Shown: positions 34,215 to 43,040 of the stretch, piece by piece
How the letters are laid out: each line of letters opens with the position of its first letter
Position numbering within the stretch: the first letter of the stretch is position 1
DNA from: Sphingomonas sp.
GTDB lineage: Bacteria; Pseudomonadota; Alphaproteobacteria; Sphingomonadales; Sphingomonadaceae
DNA length: 64,000 bases
Direction of reading: 5' to 3'
Assembly: GCF_003248515.1 (NCBI RefSeq)
Contig: NZ_QFOB01000007.1
Location: forward strand, 1 to 64,000
Program-made: the position numbers and the translations under genes
Notes under the pieces: generated by a model
Told to the model about the DNA's origin: nothing
The model's input: the letters and a program-made list of their open reading frames with translations, nothing else
Databases searched by the model: none

Positions 34215-35642
34215 TCACGCGGCGATCGCGGCGCGATCCGGTGCGGCCGGAATCAGCCCCAGCCGCGCACGCATCCCCCAGCGCGACATCAGCAGCACCG
34301 CCACCACGAAGAGACCGATCGCCAGCCCCCACCAGATGCCGACGCCCGCCATCGGCGTGGCGAAGCCCAGCAGGATCGAGGTGCCGAACCCCGCCACCCA
34401 ATAGCCGAGCAGGGCGATCACCATCGGCACGCGCGTATCCTGCAGCCCGCGCAGCACGCCCGCCGCCACGGCCTGTGCGCCATCGACGAGCTGGAACACG
34501 GCCGCCACCGCCAGAAAGCGCATCGCCAGCCCGGCGACCAGCGCGTTCTGCGGATCGGCGGGATCGATATAGGCGGCGACAAGCCGGCCCGGCACCGCCC
34601 ACATGATGATCGCCGAAAGCCCCATGATGCCGATGCCGGCAACCAGCGCGACCCAGCCGGCGCGGGCGATCCAGATCCTGTCCCGTGCGCCGAACGCCAG
34701 CCCCACGCGGATCGTGGCCGCCTGCGCGATCCCGAACGGTATCTGGAAAGCGACTGCTGCGATGTTGAGGGCGACGGCGTGCGCCGCGACGTCCGCAACG
34801 CCGATCAGCCCCATCAGGATCGCGGCCCCCGCGAACAGCCCCGCCTCGAAGATCCAGGTGGCGGCGATCGGCAGGCCGAGCCGGACGATCTCGCCCGCGC
34901 GTGCCTTCTCGAATTCCCACCAGCGGCCGAACAGGCGGAACCGGCGCAGCCGCCTGTCCCACAGCAGGATCGCCACATAGGCCAGTGCGATCGCCGCGAA
35001 AGCCAGATCATTGGCCAGCGCCGAACCGCGCAGGCCCATCGCCGGAAAGCCGAGATGGCCGAACACGAACGCCCAGTTGCCGACGATATCGAGCGCCAGC
35101 GCGAAGCCCGTCACCACGAACACCCAGCCCGGCCGGCCGAGCGCGGCGGATGCCGTGCGCATGACGCCGGCCGCCACGGCCAGCGGCATGCCCCACAGGA
35201 TCACGTCAAGGAAATCACCGGCCTGGCGGGAAACGTCCGGATCCTGGCGGGCCAGCAGGAACAGCCTCTCCCCCTGCGACAGCAGCAGCATCGCCGCCAC
35301 GGAAAAGGCCATGCCGACCCAGAAGGCCATCCGGAAACTGCGGCGCACCTCGCGCACGGCATGGGCACGGCGCCCAAGCTCGGCCGCGATCAGCGGCGCC
35401 GCAGCGCCGCACAGGCCGATCAGCGCATAATTGAGGATGTTGAAGAAATAGGCGCCGAGAGTCGCGGCGGCCAGCGCGCGCGAGCCAAGATGGGCGGCGA
35501 ACACCACATCCACCGCCGCGATCGCCATTTGCAGCAGATTTGCACCGACGAGTGGGCCCGCCAGACGAAACAGGGCTCCTGCCTCGCCCCACGCGGTTGC
35601 GGGCGGCGGAGCGTTGAGCGGCGGCGTAACAGTCATTTCCAT
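34215..35642 (-). CDS. MATE-family multidrug/toxin efflux transporter
   Basis: A 475-residue, strongly hydrophobic protein with about 12 membrane segments in two similar halves (about 20-230 and 250-460), as in NorM-type MATE transporters. Segments such as LVGANLLQMAIAAVDVVFA and GLPIAATWIFEAGLFAGA mark the starts of the two halves. These carriers use Na+ or H+ gradients to expel cationic drugs. It converges with the LysR-like gene (42-base gap) and is 29 bases downstream of the RNase H-like gene on the same strand, so it may share its transcript. Confidence 0.92.
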   Translation of the reverse strand: MEMTVTPPLNAPPPATAWGEAGALFRLAGPLVGANLLQMAIAAVDVVFAAHLGSRALAAATLGAYFFNILNYALIGLCGAAAPLIAAELGRRAHAVREVRRSFRMAFWVGMAFSVAAMLLLSQGERLFLLARQDPDVSRQAGDFLDVILWGMPLAVAAGVMRTASAALGRPGWVFVVTGFALALDIVGNWAFVFGHLGFPAMGLRGSALANDLAFAAIALAYVAILLWDRRLRRFRLFGRWWEFEKARAGEIVRLGLPIAATWIFEAGLFAGAAILMGLIGVADVAAHAVALNIAAVAFQIPFGIAQAATIRVGLAFGARDRIWIARAGWVALVAGIGIMGLSAIIMWAVPGRLVAAYIDPADPQNALVAGLAMRFLAVAAVFQLVDGAQAVAAGVLRGLQDTRVPMVIALLGYWVAGFGTSILLGFATPMAGVGIWWGLAIGLFVVAVLLMSRWGMRARLGLIPAAPDRAAIAA

Positions 35643-35671
35643 GGCGCGGCCCTTACATCAGCCGCGAGGGA

Positions 35672-36085
35672 TTACCCTCCCAATATCGTGCCCGCGATAT
35701 GGCCGCCCGCCATCGCCCGCCTGCGATCGAGCGCGATGCCCGCGAGATTCTGCGCGCGCCGCACATGCCTGATGCGCACCCTGTGGAAGTGGGGTGCCAG
35801 AGCGCGATACTCATCGAACCTGTCCCGGAAACGCTCCACCCGGCAGGGCTGGATGCCGTTCGCCTGCTGCACGATCAGCGTGGAATCCCCGAGCAGGATC
35901 ACATCGGTGGCGCCCAGCGATCGGGCGATGCGCAGTGCGTGGATCAGCGCCGCCCACTCCGCGTCATTATTGTCGCCCTGCCCCGCATCGGGATCCACAT
36001 AGGCTCTCCCCCGGGCGACGACAGCCGTTTCCATCCTTCCGGGATTGGGCCGGCAGCCGCCATCGAAATAGATTTTGAGCCCCAT
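35672..36085 (-). CDS. RNase H-like protein (reverse transcriptase-type RNase H fold)
   Basis: A 137-residue protein with the order of RNase H acidic residues: Asp in YFDGGCRPNPG, Glu in DAEWAAL, Asp in LLGDSTL and a possible last Asp in IALDRRR. It belongs to the bacterial RNase HI-like group often found as a second copy beside rnhA. RNA cleavage in RNA/DNA hybrids is expected but not proven. Its ATG directly follows the stop of the zinc-finger gene with no spacer, so the two are translationally coupled. Confidence 0.8.
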   Translation of the reverse strand: MGLKIYFDGGCRPNPGRMETAVVARGRAYVDPDAGQGDNNDAEWAALIHALRIARSLGATDVILLGDSTLIVQQANGIQPCRVERFRDRFDEYRALAPHFHRVRIRHVRRAQNLAGIALDRRRAMAGGHIAGTILGG

Positions 36086-36388
36086 CTAGACGTAGCGCGG
36101 GATCGGCCCGATCTGCGGCGTCTGATCCGGCAGATCGACCTCCACCTCGTCCACATAGCACCAGCCCCAGCCTTCCGGAGGATCATAACCTTCGATGATC
36201 GGGTGGCCCGTGGCGTGGAAATGGGCGGTGGCGTGGCGATGCGGCGATTGATCGCAGCAGCCGACATGGCCGCACGCGCGGCACAGCCGCAGATGGACCC
36301 AGGGGCTCCCGATCCTGAGGCATTCCTCGCACCCGCGCGCGCTGGGCGTGACATCCACGATGGTCGATTGGTGGCGGCATTCCGTCAT
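36086..36388 (-). CDS. UBP-type zinc-finger domain protein
   Basis: A 100-residue protein from the ATG at 36388 with ribosome site GGGGAAAA. Cys/His pairs are spaced as in ZnF-UBP domains: CEEC, CRACGHVGCCDQSPHRHATAHFHATGHP, then a Trp-rich end (EGWGWCYVDE). Stand-alone bacterial versions occur widely in proteobacteria and actinobacteria, but their function is unknown; binding of a protein C-terminus is a guess from eukaryotic homologs. It abuts the RNase H-like gene and lies 32 bases after the cardiolipin synthase gene on the same strand. Confidence 0.85.
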   Translation of the reverse strand: MTECRHQSTIVDVTPSARGCEECLRIGSPWVHLRLCRACGHVGCCDQSPHRHATAHFHATGHPIIEGYDPPEGWGWCYVDEVEVDLPDQTPQIGPIPRYV

Positions 36389-36420
36389 CTGATTTTCCCC
36401 GCAAACACTGGCCCGTCCGG

Positions 36421-37830
36421 TCACAATAGCGAGTTCACCAGCCGCGCGACATTCTCCGCGAGCTTGCGAAAAGTGGAGCGCGCGCGCCACTCCTCAAGAT
36501 GCAGCGTATCGCTGGCATCGAGATAGCCGCGCTGCACCGCTTCAACCTTCGCGACGGACGCCGCATCATAGAGCAGCAGGCTCGCTTCCTCGTTGAGCTG
36601 GAAGGATCGCATGTCGACATTGCTCGATCCGACGACGGCAAGCCGCCCGTCTATGCTGAGATTCTTCGCATGCAGCAGGAAATCGCGGAACAGCCTCACC
36701 CGCACGCCGGCGCGCAGCAGATCATCATAGAAGGAGGATTGGGAGAGGTTCACCAGCCTCTGGTCCACCACCTTCGAGACGACCAGATCGACAACCACGC
36801 CCCGCGCCACGGCCGCCCGCATCGCGCCCAGCACGCCTTCATCCGGAATGAAATAGGGGGTGACCATGATGACCCGCTCACGGGCCTGATGGATCTGCCA
36901 GACAAGCAAGGTCTCAAACCCCTCGAGCGGGAATTCCGCGCCACTGGGGAGCAGTTGCGTCAGGGCATCGGCGGTGGCGGCCGGGATCGTTTCGATCGGC
37001 TCGGGCGCATCGCCTGTTTCCAGACTCCAGTCCCCCCGCACCACGGCTTCCATCGCGGCGACCGTCGGCCCCTCGATCCGCGCGACCAGCTCCCGGTTGA
37101 CGACGCCGGGGCGGAAATCCTTCGCGACGAGATTCTGCGAGCCGGCATAGCCGATGCGGCCGTCGATCACGAAAAGCTTGCGGTGGTTGCGCATGTCGCG
37201 GCGGGTCCGCCCCCGGATGAGGCGGAACGGCAATGCTTCGCGAACCTCGATTCCTTGCGCGCCCAGCAGCGCAAGCGTGCCGCGCCGCCAACGGTGGGAA
37301 CCCACGGGATCGAACATCACGCGCACCGGCAGCCCCCGCCGCACCGCCCGCCCCAGCGCCTCCGCCACGCGCCGTCCGACATGATCGTCCGCGAAGATAT
37401 AGACGAGCAGGTGCACCGATCGCTCGGCCGCGTCGATATCGCGCACGAGGCGATCGACCACACCATCATAATCATCGATCAGTTCCACAGCGTTCCCGCC
37501 CGTGGCAGGCATATGCCCCAGCTTCTCGACGAGCGTCGCGATCGGGGCCGCATCATCCAGATCGGGAGCATGAATGCGCAGCCTTGCGGCGACATCGCCG
37601 AAGAAAGGCAGAAGCCGCCGGAAGCGCTGCTTGCGCCAGGCGGGGAAACGCGGGCTGCCGATAATCAGAAAAAGCAGAAGCCCGGGCGCCGGCAGGAAGA
37701 AGATCAGCAACAGCCAACCGCGCGCCGCAGCCGGCGATCGGCGCAGGGGCACAATGGCCAGCGCGCCGATCCTGATCAGCCATTCGGCCATGTACCATCC
37801 GATTTCCGGACCCGGGAGCATCTCCATCAT
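36421..37830 (-). CDS. cls: Cardiolipin synthase (phospholipase D family)
   Basis: The likely start is the ATG cluster at 37830 (ribosome site GGGAGG), giving 469 residues; the frame is open to a GTG at 37920. Two N-terminal membrane helices are followed by two PLD domains with complete HKD motifs: NHRKLFVIDGRIGYAGSQN and LHAKNLSIDGRLAVVGSSN. The enzyme condenses phosphatidylglycerol molecules (or related lipids) into cardiolipin at the inner membrane. It leads the minus-strand group cls, zinc-finger gene, RNase H-like gene, MATE gene. Confidence 0.92.
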   Translation of the reverse strand: MMEMLPGPEIGWYMAEWLIRIGALAIVPLRRSPAAARGWLLLIFFLPAPGLLLFLIIGSPRFPAWRKQRFRRLLPFFGDVAARLRIHAPDLDDAAPIATLVEKLGHMPATGGNAVELIDDYDGVVDRLVRDIDAAERSVHLLVYIFADDHVGRRVAEALGRAVRRGLPVRVMFDPVGSHRWRRGTLALLGAQGIEVREALPFRLIRGRTRRDMRNHRKLFVIDGRIGYAGSQNLVAKDFRPGVVNRELVARIEGPTVAAMEAVVRGDWSLETGDAPEPIETIPAATADALTQLLPSGAEFPLEGFETLLVWQIHQARERVIMVTPYFIPDEGVLGAMRAAVARGVVVDLVVSKVVDQRLVNLSQSSFYDDLLRAGVRVRLFRDFLLHAKNLSIDGRLAVVGSSNVDMRSFQLNEEASLLLYDAASVAKVEAVQRGYLDASDTLHLEEWRARSTFRKLAENVARLVNSLL

Positions 37831-37949
37831 CCTCCCGACATAGACCGGCCCGATCGACCGCCGCCATAGGGCGCCTCCGGCTGATGCCTGCCGGACACAA
37901 TTGAGAAAAAGATCGCGCACCCCATTGCGAAAATCGTCGATTTAATTAA

Positions 37950-37961
37950 TTAGCAAACTAA
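37950..37961. promoter_or_regulatory. SlyA/MarR-like operator overlapping the marR start codon
   Basis: TTAGCAAACTAA has perfect TTAG/CTAA arms and differs in one base from the known SlyA site TTAGCAAGCTAA. Its last A is the first base of the MarR start codon. An adjacent TTAATTAA palindrome (37942-37949) extends the AT-rich block. Autoregulation is likely. Confidence 0.65.
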
Positions 37962-38413
37962 TGACTTATGATCGCCCAGCCCTCGAAGCCGCCTATGCGC
38001 GCACCCTGCTCCCGCTGGCGCGCATGTGGCGCCAGGCGGCGGACAAGGCGTTGAGAGAGATGTCACTCTCCGCGTCCGTCGGCTGGGCGCTCGTCCAGCT
38101 CAGCCGGCTGGACGACAATGTTCGCCAGACGGATCTTGCCGCGGAGCTGGACATCACGGCGGCCTCGCTCGTGCGGCTCATCGATCAGATGGCCGCGAGC
38201 GGGCTGGTCGAGCGTCGCCGCGACGACAATGACGCGCGCGTTAGCCGGGTGGGCCTGACCACGCGCGGCGCGGCCGTAGCGGCCACGATCGAGCAGAAGC
38301 TCGCGGCACTGCGTAACAAGATGCTGCACGACATGCCCGATGCGGATCTGGAGACGGCGCTCGATGTCGCTCAGCGCCTGGCGGCGCGCTTCGTGCAGGA
38401 ACGGAAGCGATGA
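37961..38413 (+). CDS. MarR/SlyA-family transcriptional regulator of the efflux operon
   Basis: A 150-residue winged-helix regulator. The DNA-binding region is seen as RQTDLAAELDITAASLVRLIDQM followed by the wing LVERRRDDNDARVSRVGLT. It heads the FUSC-DUF1656-HlyD-NodT operon and overlaps FUSC by ATGA. There is no ribosome site, and the AT-rich operator touches the start codon, so the mRNA could be leaderless or nearly so. Induction by aromatic or amphipathic acids would fit the family and the transporter type. Confidence 0.92.
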   Translation: MTYDRPALEAAYARTLLPLARMWRQAADKALREMSLSASVGWALVQLSRLDDNVRQTDLAAELDITAASLVRLIDQMAASGLVERRRDDNDARVSRVGLTTRGAAVAATIEQKLAALRNKMLHDMPDADLETALDVAQRLAARFVQERKR

Positions 38414-40455
38414 AGATCGTCCTGCCCACCGGCAAGGAATGGCTGTTCACGATCAAATGCTTCGCGGCCGCGATCCTGGCTTATTACGTGTCCCTGCGGA
38501 TCGGCCTGACCCGTCCCTACTGGGCGGTGACGACATCGTATATCGTGGCGCAGCCCTTGGCCGGCGCCGTGCTTTCCAAGGCGATGTTCCGCATGCTGGG
38601 CACGGTGCTGGGCGCGATCGCGGCGGTGGTGCTGGTGCCCAATCTCGTCAACGCACCCGAACTGCTCTCGGTCGGCCTCGCGCTGTGGCTAGGGCTCTGC
38701 CTCTACATATCGCTGCTCGACCGCACGCCGCGTGCCTACATCTTCCTGCTCGCGGGCTATACGGCGAGCATCATCGGATTTCCCTCCGTCTCGGCGCCCG
38801 GCGCGATATTCACGACCGCCGTGGTGCGCGTCGAGGAGATCACGATCGGCATCCTGAGCGGCAGCCTCATTCACGGCGTGGTCTTTCCGCAGACGGTGAC
38901 GGCACGACTGCTGGCCCGGATCGACGTGATCCTGGCCGATGCCGAGCGCTGGTCGCGTGACTCGCTGGCCGGCCTCTCCGACGCGTCACTCGATCGGGAC
39001 AGGCGGCGGCTGGCGCTCGACATCAACGAACTCCACCAGCTTTCCATCCACCTGCCGTTCGATACGGCCCGGCTGCTGCCGCGCGTCAGCACGCTGCGCG
39101 CCCTTCAGGCCGAGCTTTCCATGCTTCTCCCGCTGGCCAGCGCGGTCGACGATCGCTTCGGCGAACTCAAGCGCGGGGCCGACTCGCCCCGCCCCGAGGC
39201 GCTCGAACTGATCGAGGATGTCCGCGAATGGCTGCGCGATCCGCCGCCGATCGCCGAACGCGGCCCCAGCGCCGATGCCCTCATCGCCCGCGCCCGCGCG
39301 CTGGAGCCCGAGCCGGCGGAGCCGCTCCTCTGGCGTGACGCGCTGCGCATGAGCCTGCTCGCGCGGCTTGCCGAGCTGATCGCCGCGCATCGCAATGCCC
39401 GCGATCTGCGCGATCAGATGCGTTCGCCGTCCCGCCTGCCGGTGACGCAGGCCGTCGCGGCGCTGCTGGGCCGCAACGCGAAGCGGCCGCTGCATCGGGA
39501 TCGGGGCACGGCACTGCGCGCGGCGGCCGGAACGACCGCCACGATCCTGCTCGGCTGCGCTTTCTGGATCGCGACCGCCTGGCCGGACGGCGCCGGGGCG
39601 GTGCTGATCTCGGGCGTGTGCTGTGCCCTTTTCGGCAATAGCGATGATCCGGCACCCTCCATCATTACCTTTTTCTATGGATCGCTGTGCGGGCTCGTCA
39701 TGGCCGCGATCTATGCTTTCGCGATCATGCCCCGTGCCACCGATTTCGTGACACTGGTGCTGGTGCTGGCGCCCGTCCTCCTCTTGTGCGGGTTGTTCCT
39801 CGCGCGTCCCGGAACCATGCTGTTCGCGATCGGCCTGCTTCTGGGGGGTCTGAACACGATGGGGCTCAATGATCGCTATACCGGAAACTTCAGCACCTTC
39901 GTGAACGAGGGAACCGCACAGTTGATCGGCACCTTCTTCGCCGCGGTCACGGTGGGCCTGTTCCAGACGGTCGGCGCGCGCACCAGCGCCCGCAGGCTGA
40001 TCCGCGCCGGCTGGCGGGATCTCGCCTGGCGGAGCGAAGCGGCGGGACCTCCCGACGCGGTCGGCTGGATCGCGCGGATGCTGGATCGCATCGGGCTGCT
40101 GGCGCCCCGCCTGGCGCAGCAGGGCGAGGATCCCGGCAAGCCGCTGCTGGATGCGCTCACGGATCTGCGCGTCGGCGTCTCGGTGGGTGAATTGCGCCAG
40201 CTCCGGATCGACGGAACGCCCGACGACGCCGCGAAGATCACGCCCGTGCTGCTGGGGGTCGGCGCCCATTATCGCGCGCTGCGCCCCGAACTGCCGCACC
40301 CGCCCGAGCCGGATCTTCTGGCCGGGATCGACAATGCCATGACGGATCTTTCGCGTGGCGGCCCGGCGGCCAAGCGCCGCACCGCCATTCTCGCGCTCAC
40401 CTCGCTCCGCCGCAACCTGTTCCCGGGCGCGCCCGCTTATGGAGCGATCGGATGA
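38410..40455 (+). CDS. FUSC-family inner-membrane exporter (aromatic acid/fusaric acid type)
   Basis: A 681-residue protein with two clusters of membrane segments (about 15-155 and 375-510) separated by a soluble domain, the layout of AaeB/FUSC exporters. The start overlaps the MarR stop (ATGA) and its own stop overlaps DUF1656. With the downstream periplasmic adaptor and outer-membrane channel it should form a tripartite pump for aromatic carboxylic acids, for example hydroxycinnamates released from plant cell wall, though the substrate is only inferred. Confidence 0.9.
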   Translation: MKIVLPTGKEWLFTIKCFAAAILAYYVSLRIGLTRPYWAVTTSYIVAQPLAGAVLSKAMFRMLGTVLGAIAAVVLVPNLVNAPELLSVGLALWLGLCLYISLLDRTPRAYIFLLAGYTASIIGFPSVSAPGAIFTTAVVRVEEITIGILSGSLIHGVVFPQTVTARLLARIDVILADAERWSRDSLAGLSDASLDRDRRRLALDINELHQLSIHLPFDTARLLPRVSTLRALQAELSMLLPLASAVDDRFGELKRGADSPRPEALELIEDVREWLRDPPPIAERGPSADALIARARALEPEPAEPLLWRDALRMSLLARLAELIAAHRNARDLRDQMRSPSRLPVTQAVAALLGRNAKRPLHRDRGTALRAAAGTTATILLGCAFWIATAWPDGAGAVLISGVCCALFGNSDDPAPSIITFFYGSLCGLVMAAIYAFAIMPRATDFVTLVLVLAPVLLLCGLFLARPGTMLFAIGLLLGGLNTMGLNDRYTGNFSTFVNEGTAQLIGTFFAAVTVGLFQTVGARTSARRLIRAGWRDLAWRSEAAGPPDAVGWIARMLDRIGLLAPRLAQQGEDPGKPLLDALTDLRVGVSVGELRQLRIDGTPDDAAKITPVLLGVGAHYRALRPELPHPPEPDLLAGIDNAMTDLSRGGPAAKRRTAILALTSLRRNLFPGAPAYGAIG

Positions 40456-40658
40456 TCGGCGAAATCGCCATAGGCGGAGTGTTCCTGCCGACCATCCTCG
40501 TGCTCGCGATCGTGTCGCTGGTGCTGGCCGGCATCACATCCCGCCTGCTCGGCTATGCCGGTGCCTATCGTCTCGTAACCTATCGGCCGCTGGTCGATGT
40601 TGCCCTGTTCATCCTGATCCTCGGACTCTTGTCCCTGCTTACCGGACATCTTGCATGA
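40452..40658 (+). CDS. DUF1656 small membrane protein (AaeX-like)
   Basis: A 68-residue protein with two hydrophobic helices (about 10-32 and 48-65), the DUF1656 pattern regularly found between FUSC and HlyD genes. It overlaps both neighbours by ATGA. The function is unknown; it is assumed to assist the pump. Confidence 0.88.
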   Translation: MIGEIAIGGVFLPTILVLAIVSLVLAGITSRLLGYAGAYRLVTYRPLVDVALFILILGLLSLLTGHLA

Positions 40659-41530
40659 AACCCCTCTATGCGCGGCTCGCCCGATCGGCCGTGACCATCC
40701 TGATCGTGGTGCTGGCCGTGCTCGTCGCCCTGTGGCTGTGGAAGCGCTACGAAACGGATCCCTGGACGCGGGATGGCCATATCCGCGCCGATGTCGTTCG
40801 CGTCACGCCGGACGTGGCCGGGCTGGTCACGCAGGTGTCGGTCCAGGACAATCAGAAGGTGAAGCCCGGCGACATCCTGTTCGTGGTCGATCGCCCCCGC
40901 TTCCAGCTGGCGCTGGCGCAATCGGAAGCCGCCATCGCCAGCGCGCGGGCGACCCTGCTTCAGGCGCGGCGCGAGGCGCAGCGCGATACGGCGCTGGGCG
41001 ATCTGGTGGCCAAGGAGACGCACGAGCAGAATGTCGCCCGCGTCGCCACGGCCAGCGCCGCGCTCGCACAGGCGGAAAGCGCACGGGCGACCGCCGCGCT
41101 CAACCTGACCCGCACCACCGTCCGCGCGACCGTGCACGGCATCGTCACCAATCTCGATCTCCATCCCGGCGATTATATCGCGGCGGGCACGCAGGCGATG
41201 GCGCTGGTCGATACGGATTCGCTGCGCGTGGAGGGCTATTTCGAGGAAACCAAGCTCGGCAAGATCCATCTCGGCGATCCCGTGATCGTGCATCTGATGG
41301 GTGAGCCGCGCGCGCTCCACGGCCGGGTCGACAGCATCGCCGCCGGCATCAACGACAGCGAACGCACCAACACATCGAATCTGCTGCCGAACGTGAACCC
41401 CACCTTCACCTGGGTCCGCCTCGCCCAGCGCATTCCCGTGCGGGTGAAGCTGGAGCGCGTGCCGGCCGACGTGGCGTTGATCTCCGGGCGCACCGCGACG
41501 GTTACGGTCCAGCCCCGGGCCGGCGCATGA
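40655..41530 (+). CDS. HlyD-family periplasmic adaptor (membrane fusion protein)
   Basis: A 291-residue protein from the ATG at 40655. One N-terminal helix (about 9-28) anchors it. A biotinyl-lipoyl-like half domain (VAGLVTQVSVQDNQKVKPGD), a coiled coil (about 90-150) and the second lipoyl half plus beta-barrel follow, as in AaeA-type adaptors. It links the FUSC pump to the NodT channel. It is preceded and followed by ATGA overlaps. The longer open frame upstream lies inside FUSC and DUF1656 and is not used. Confidence 0.9.
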   Translation: MKPLYARLARSAVTILIVVLAVLVALWLWKRYETDPWTRDGHIRADVVRVTPDVAGLVTQVSVQDNQKVKPGDILFVVDRPRFQLALAQSEAAIASARATLLQARREAQRDTALGDLVAKETHEQNVARVATASAALAQAESARATAALNLTRTTVRATVHGIVTNLDLHPGDYIAAGTQAMALVDTDSLRVEGYFEETKLGKIHLGDPVIVHLMGEPRALHGRVDSIAAGINDSERTNTSNLLPNVNPTFTWVRLAQRIPVRVKLERVPADVALISGRTATVTVQPRAGA

Positions 41531-42930
41531 ACCGCCGCTCTTTCGGGGCGCTGCTGGGCCTCGCGCTTTCGGGCTGTGCCGCCGTCGGCCCCAATTATGC
41601 CCTTCCCGATCGCGCGGCCGTGAACCGCCCCTCGGCGCAGGGCGCGTTCGCCAGCGGGGGAGAGAAGGGTTTCGTCGACGCCCCCCTGCCCGATCACTGG
41701 TGGCAGCTTTATGGCGATGCGCGCCTTGACGGCTACATCACGGAGGCGCTGGGCGCGAACACCGATCTTCGCGTGGCCGATGCCAATCTTCGCCGCGCGG
41801 ATGCCGTGGTGGCGGAGGTTGCCGCCGGGCGCATGATCTCCACCGGCATCAGCGGCGGCACGTCCGTTTCGCGCCCCTATACCACCGGCGGCAGCCTGCC
41901 CGGCGTGGTCGGCTATGATCTTGGCATCGCGCTCGCCTATCCGCTGGATCTCTCCGGCCGGATCGCGCGTGCGATCGAGGCGGCGCGCGGCGACGCCGAA
42001 GCCGTGGAGGCCGCGCGCGACAATGTGCGCGTCACCGTCGCGGCGGAAACGGCGAGGAGCTATGCGGCCGCCTGCACCGCCAATATGGTGCTGGCCGCAA
42101 ACAATCGCGTGCTCGCCCTCCAGCGACAGACGCTGGACGTGACCCAGCGCCTCCAGCGCGGCGGACGCGGCACGGCCTTCGATGTCACGCGGGCGCAGAC
42201 CGCCGTGGACCAGAGCGAGGCGCTGATCCCCGCCGCGATCGCGACGCGCACGGCCGCCCTCTATCGGCTGGCCACGTTGATGGGCCGCGCGCCGGCCGAT
42301 TATCCACATGAGGTGGAAGCCTGCACCACGCCGCCGGCCATGACGCGGCCGCTTCCGATCGGCGACGGCGCCGCCCTGATCCGCCGCCGCCCGGATGTGC
42401 GCGCGGCCGAGCGCACGCTGGCCGCCGCCACCGCGCGGATCGGCGTGGCGACGGCGAACCTCTATCCGCAGGTCAGCCTCGGCGGATCGGCCGGGTTCAC
42501 CGGGCCGGTCTCCGCCTTCGGATCGGGCAATGCCTTCCACATGGCTCTGGGGCCGCTGATCACCTGGAGCTTTCCCAACCGGCCGGTCGTGCGCGCCCAG
42601 ATCGCGCAGGCCGGGGCGGCCGCCGATGCTGCCCTCGCCTCGTTCGATTCCACGACTCTGGAGGCGCTCCGCCAGACGGAGACGGCGCTCTCCGCTTATG
42701 CGCGCGAGGCTGATCGCAACGCGGCCCTCGCGCGATCGCAGGCCAGTGCCGCCACCGCAGCCGATCAGGCCGCGCGGCTCTACAAGTTCGGGCGGACCGA
42801 TTTCCTGTCGCTGCTCACAGCCCAGGCCTCGCTGACGACGGCGCAGGCCAATCTCGCCGCATCGGATGCGTTGCTGATCGATCGGCAGGTGGATGTCTTC
42901 AAGGCGCTGGGCGGCGGCTGGCAACAATGA
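41527..42930 (+). CDS. NodT-family outer-membrane efflux lipoprotein
   Basis: A 467-residue TolC-like protein with a lipobox LSGC near residue 17, so it is probably lipid-anchored in the outer membrane. Two repeated halves of long helices (about 70-260 and 280-455) match the outer membrane efflux protein domain. It is the last gene of the MarR-FUSC-DUF1656-HlyD operon and completes the tripartite pump. The 110 bases that follow hold a GC-rich hairpin (42991-43010) without a T-tract. Confidence 0.92.
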   Translation: MNRRSFGALLGLALSGCAAVGPNYALPDRAAVNRPSAQGAFASGGEKGFVDAPLPDHWWQLYGDARLDGYITEALGANTDLRVADANLRRADAVVAEVAAGRMISTGISGGTSVSRPYTTGGSLPGVVGYDLGIALAYPLDLSGRIARAIEAARGDAEAVEAARDNVRVTVAAETARSYAAACTANMVLAANNRVLALQRQTLDVTQRLQRGGRGTAFDVTRAQTAVDQSEALIPAAIATRTAALYRLATLMGRAPADYPHEVEACTTPPAMTRPLPIGDGAALIRRRPDVRAAERTLAAATARIGVATANLYPQVSLGGSAGFTGPVSAFGSGNAFHMALGPLITWSFPNRPVVRAQIAQAGAAADAALASFDSTTLEALRQTETALSAYAREADRNAALARSQASAATAADQAARLYKFGRTDFLSLLTAQASLTTAQANLAASDALLIDRQVDVFKALGGGWQQ

Positions 42931-42990
42931 TGCCGGGCCGCACGCCGATCCGGCTTGGAGCGGCCGGCACGCGCCGATAGAAAGCGCGCC

Positions 42991-43010
42991 CGGGCCGCGA
43001 TCACGGCCCG
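42991..43010 (+). terminator. Hairpin after the efflux operon
   Basis: CGGGCCG and CGGCCCG form a 7-bp stem with a 6-base loop, 60 bases after the NodT stop. No U-tract follows. Confidence 0.35.
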
Positions 43011-43040
43011 CGTCCGCATGTGAACCGGGGGAGCGCATCG

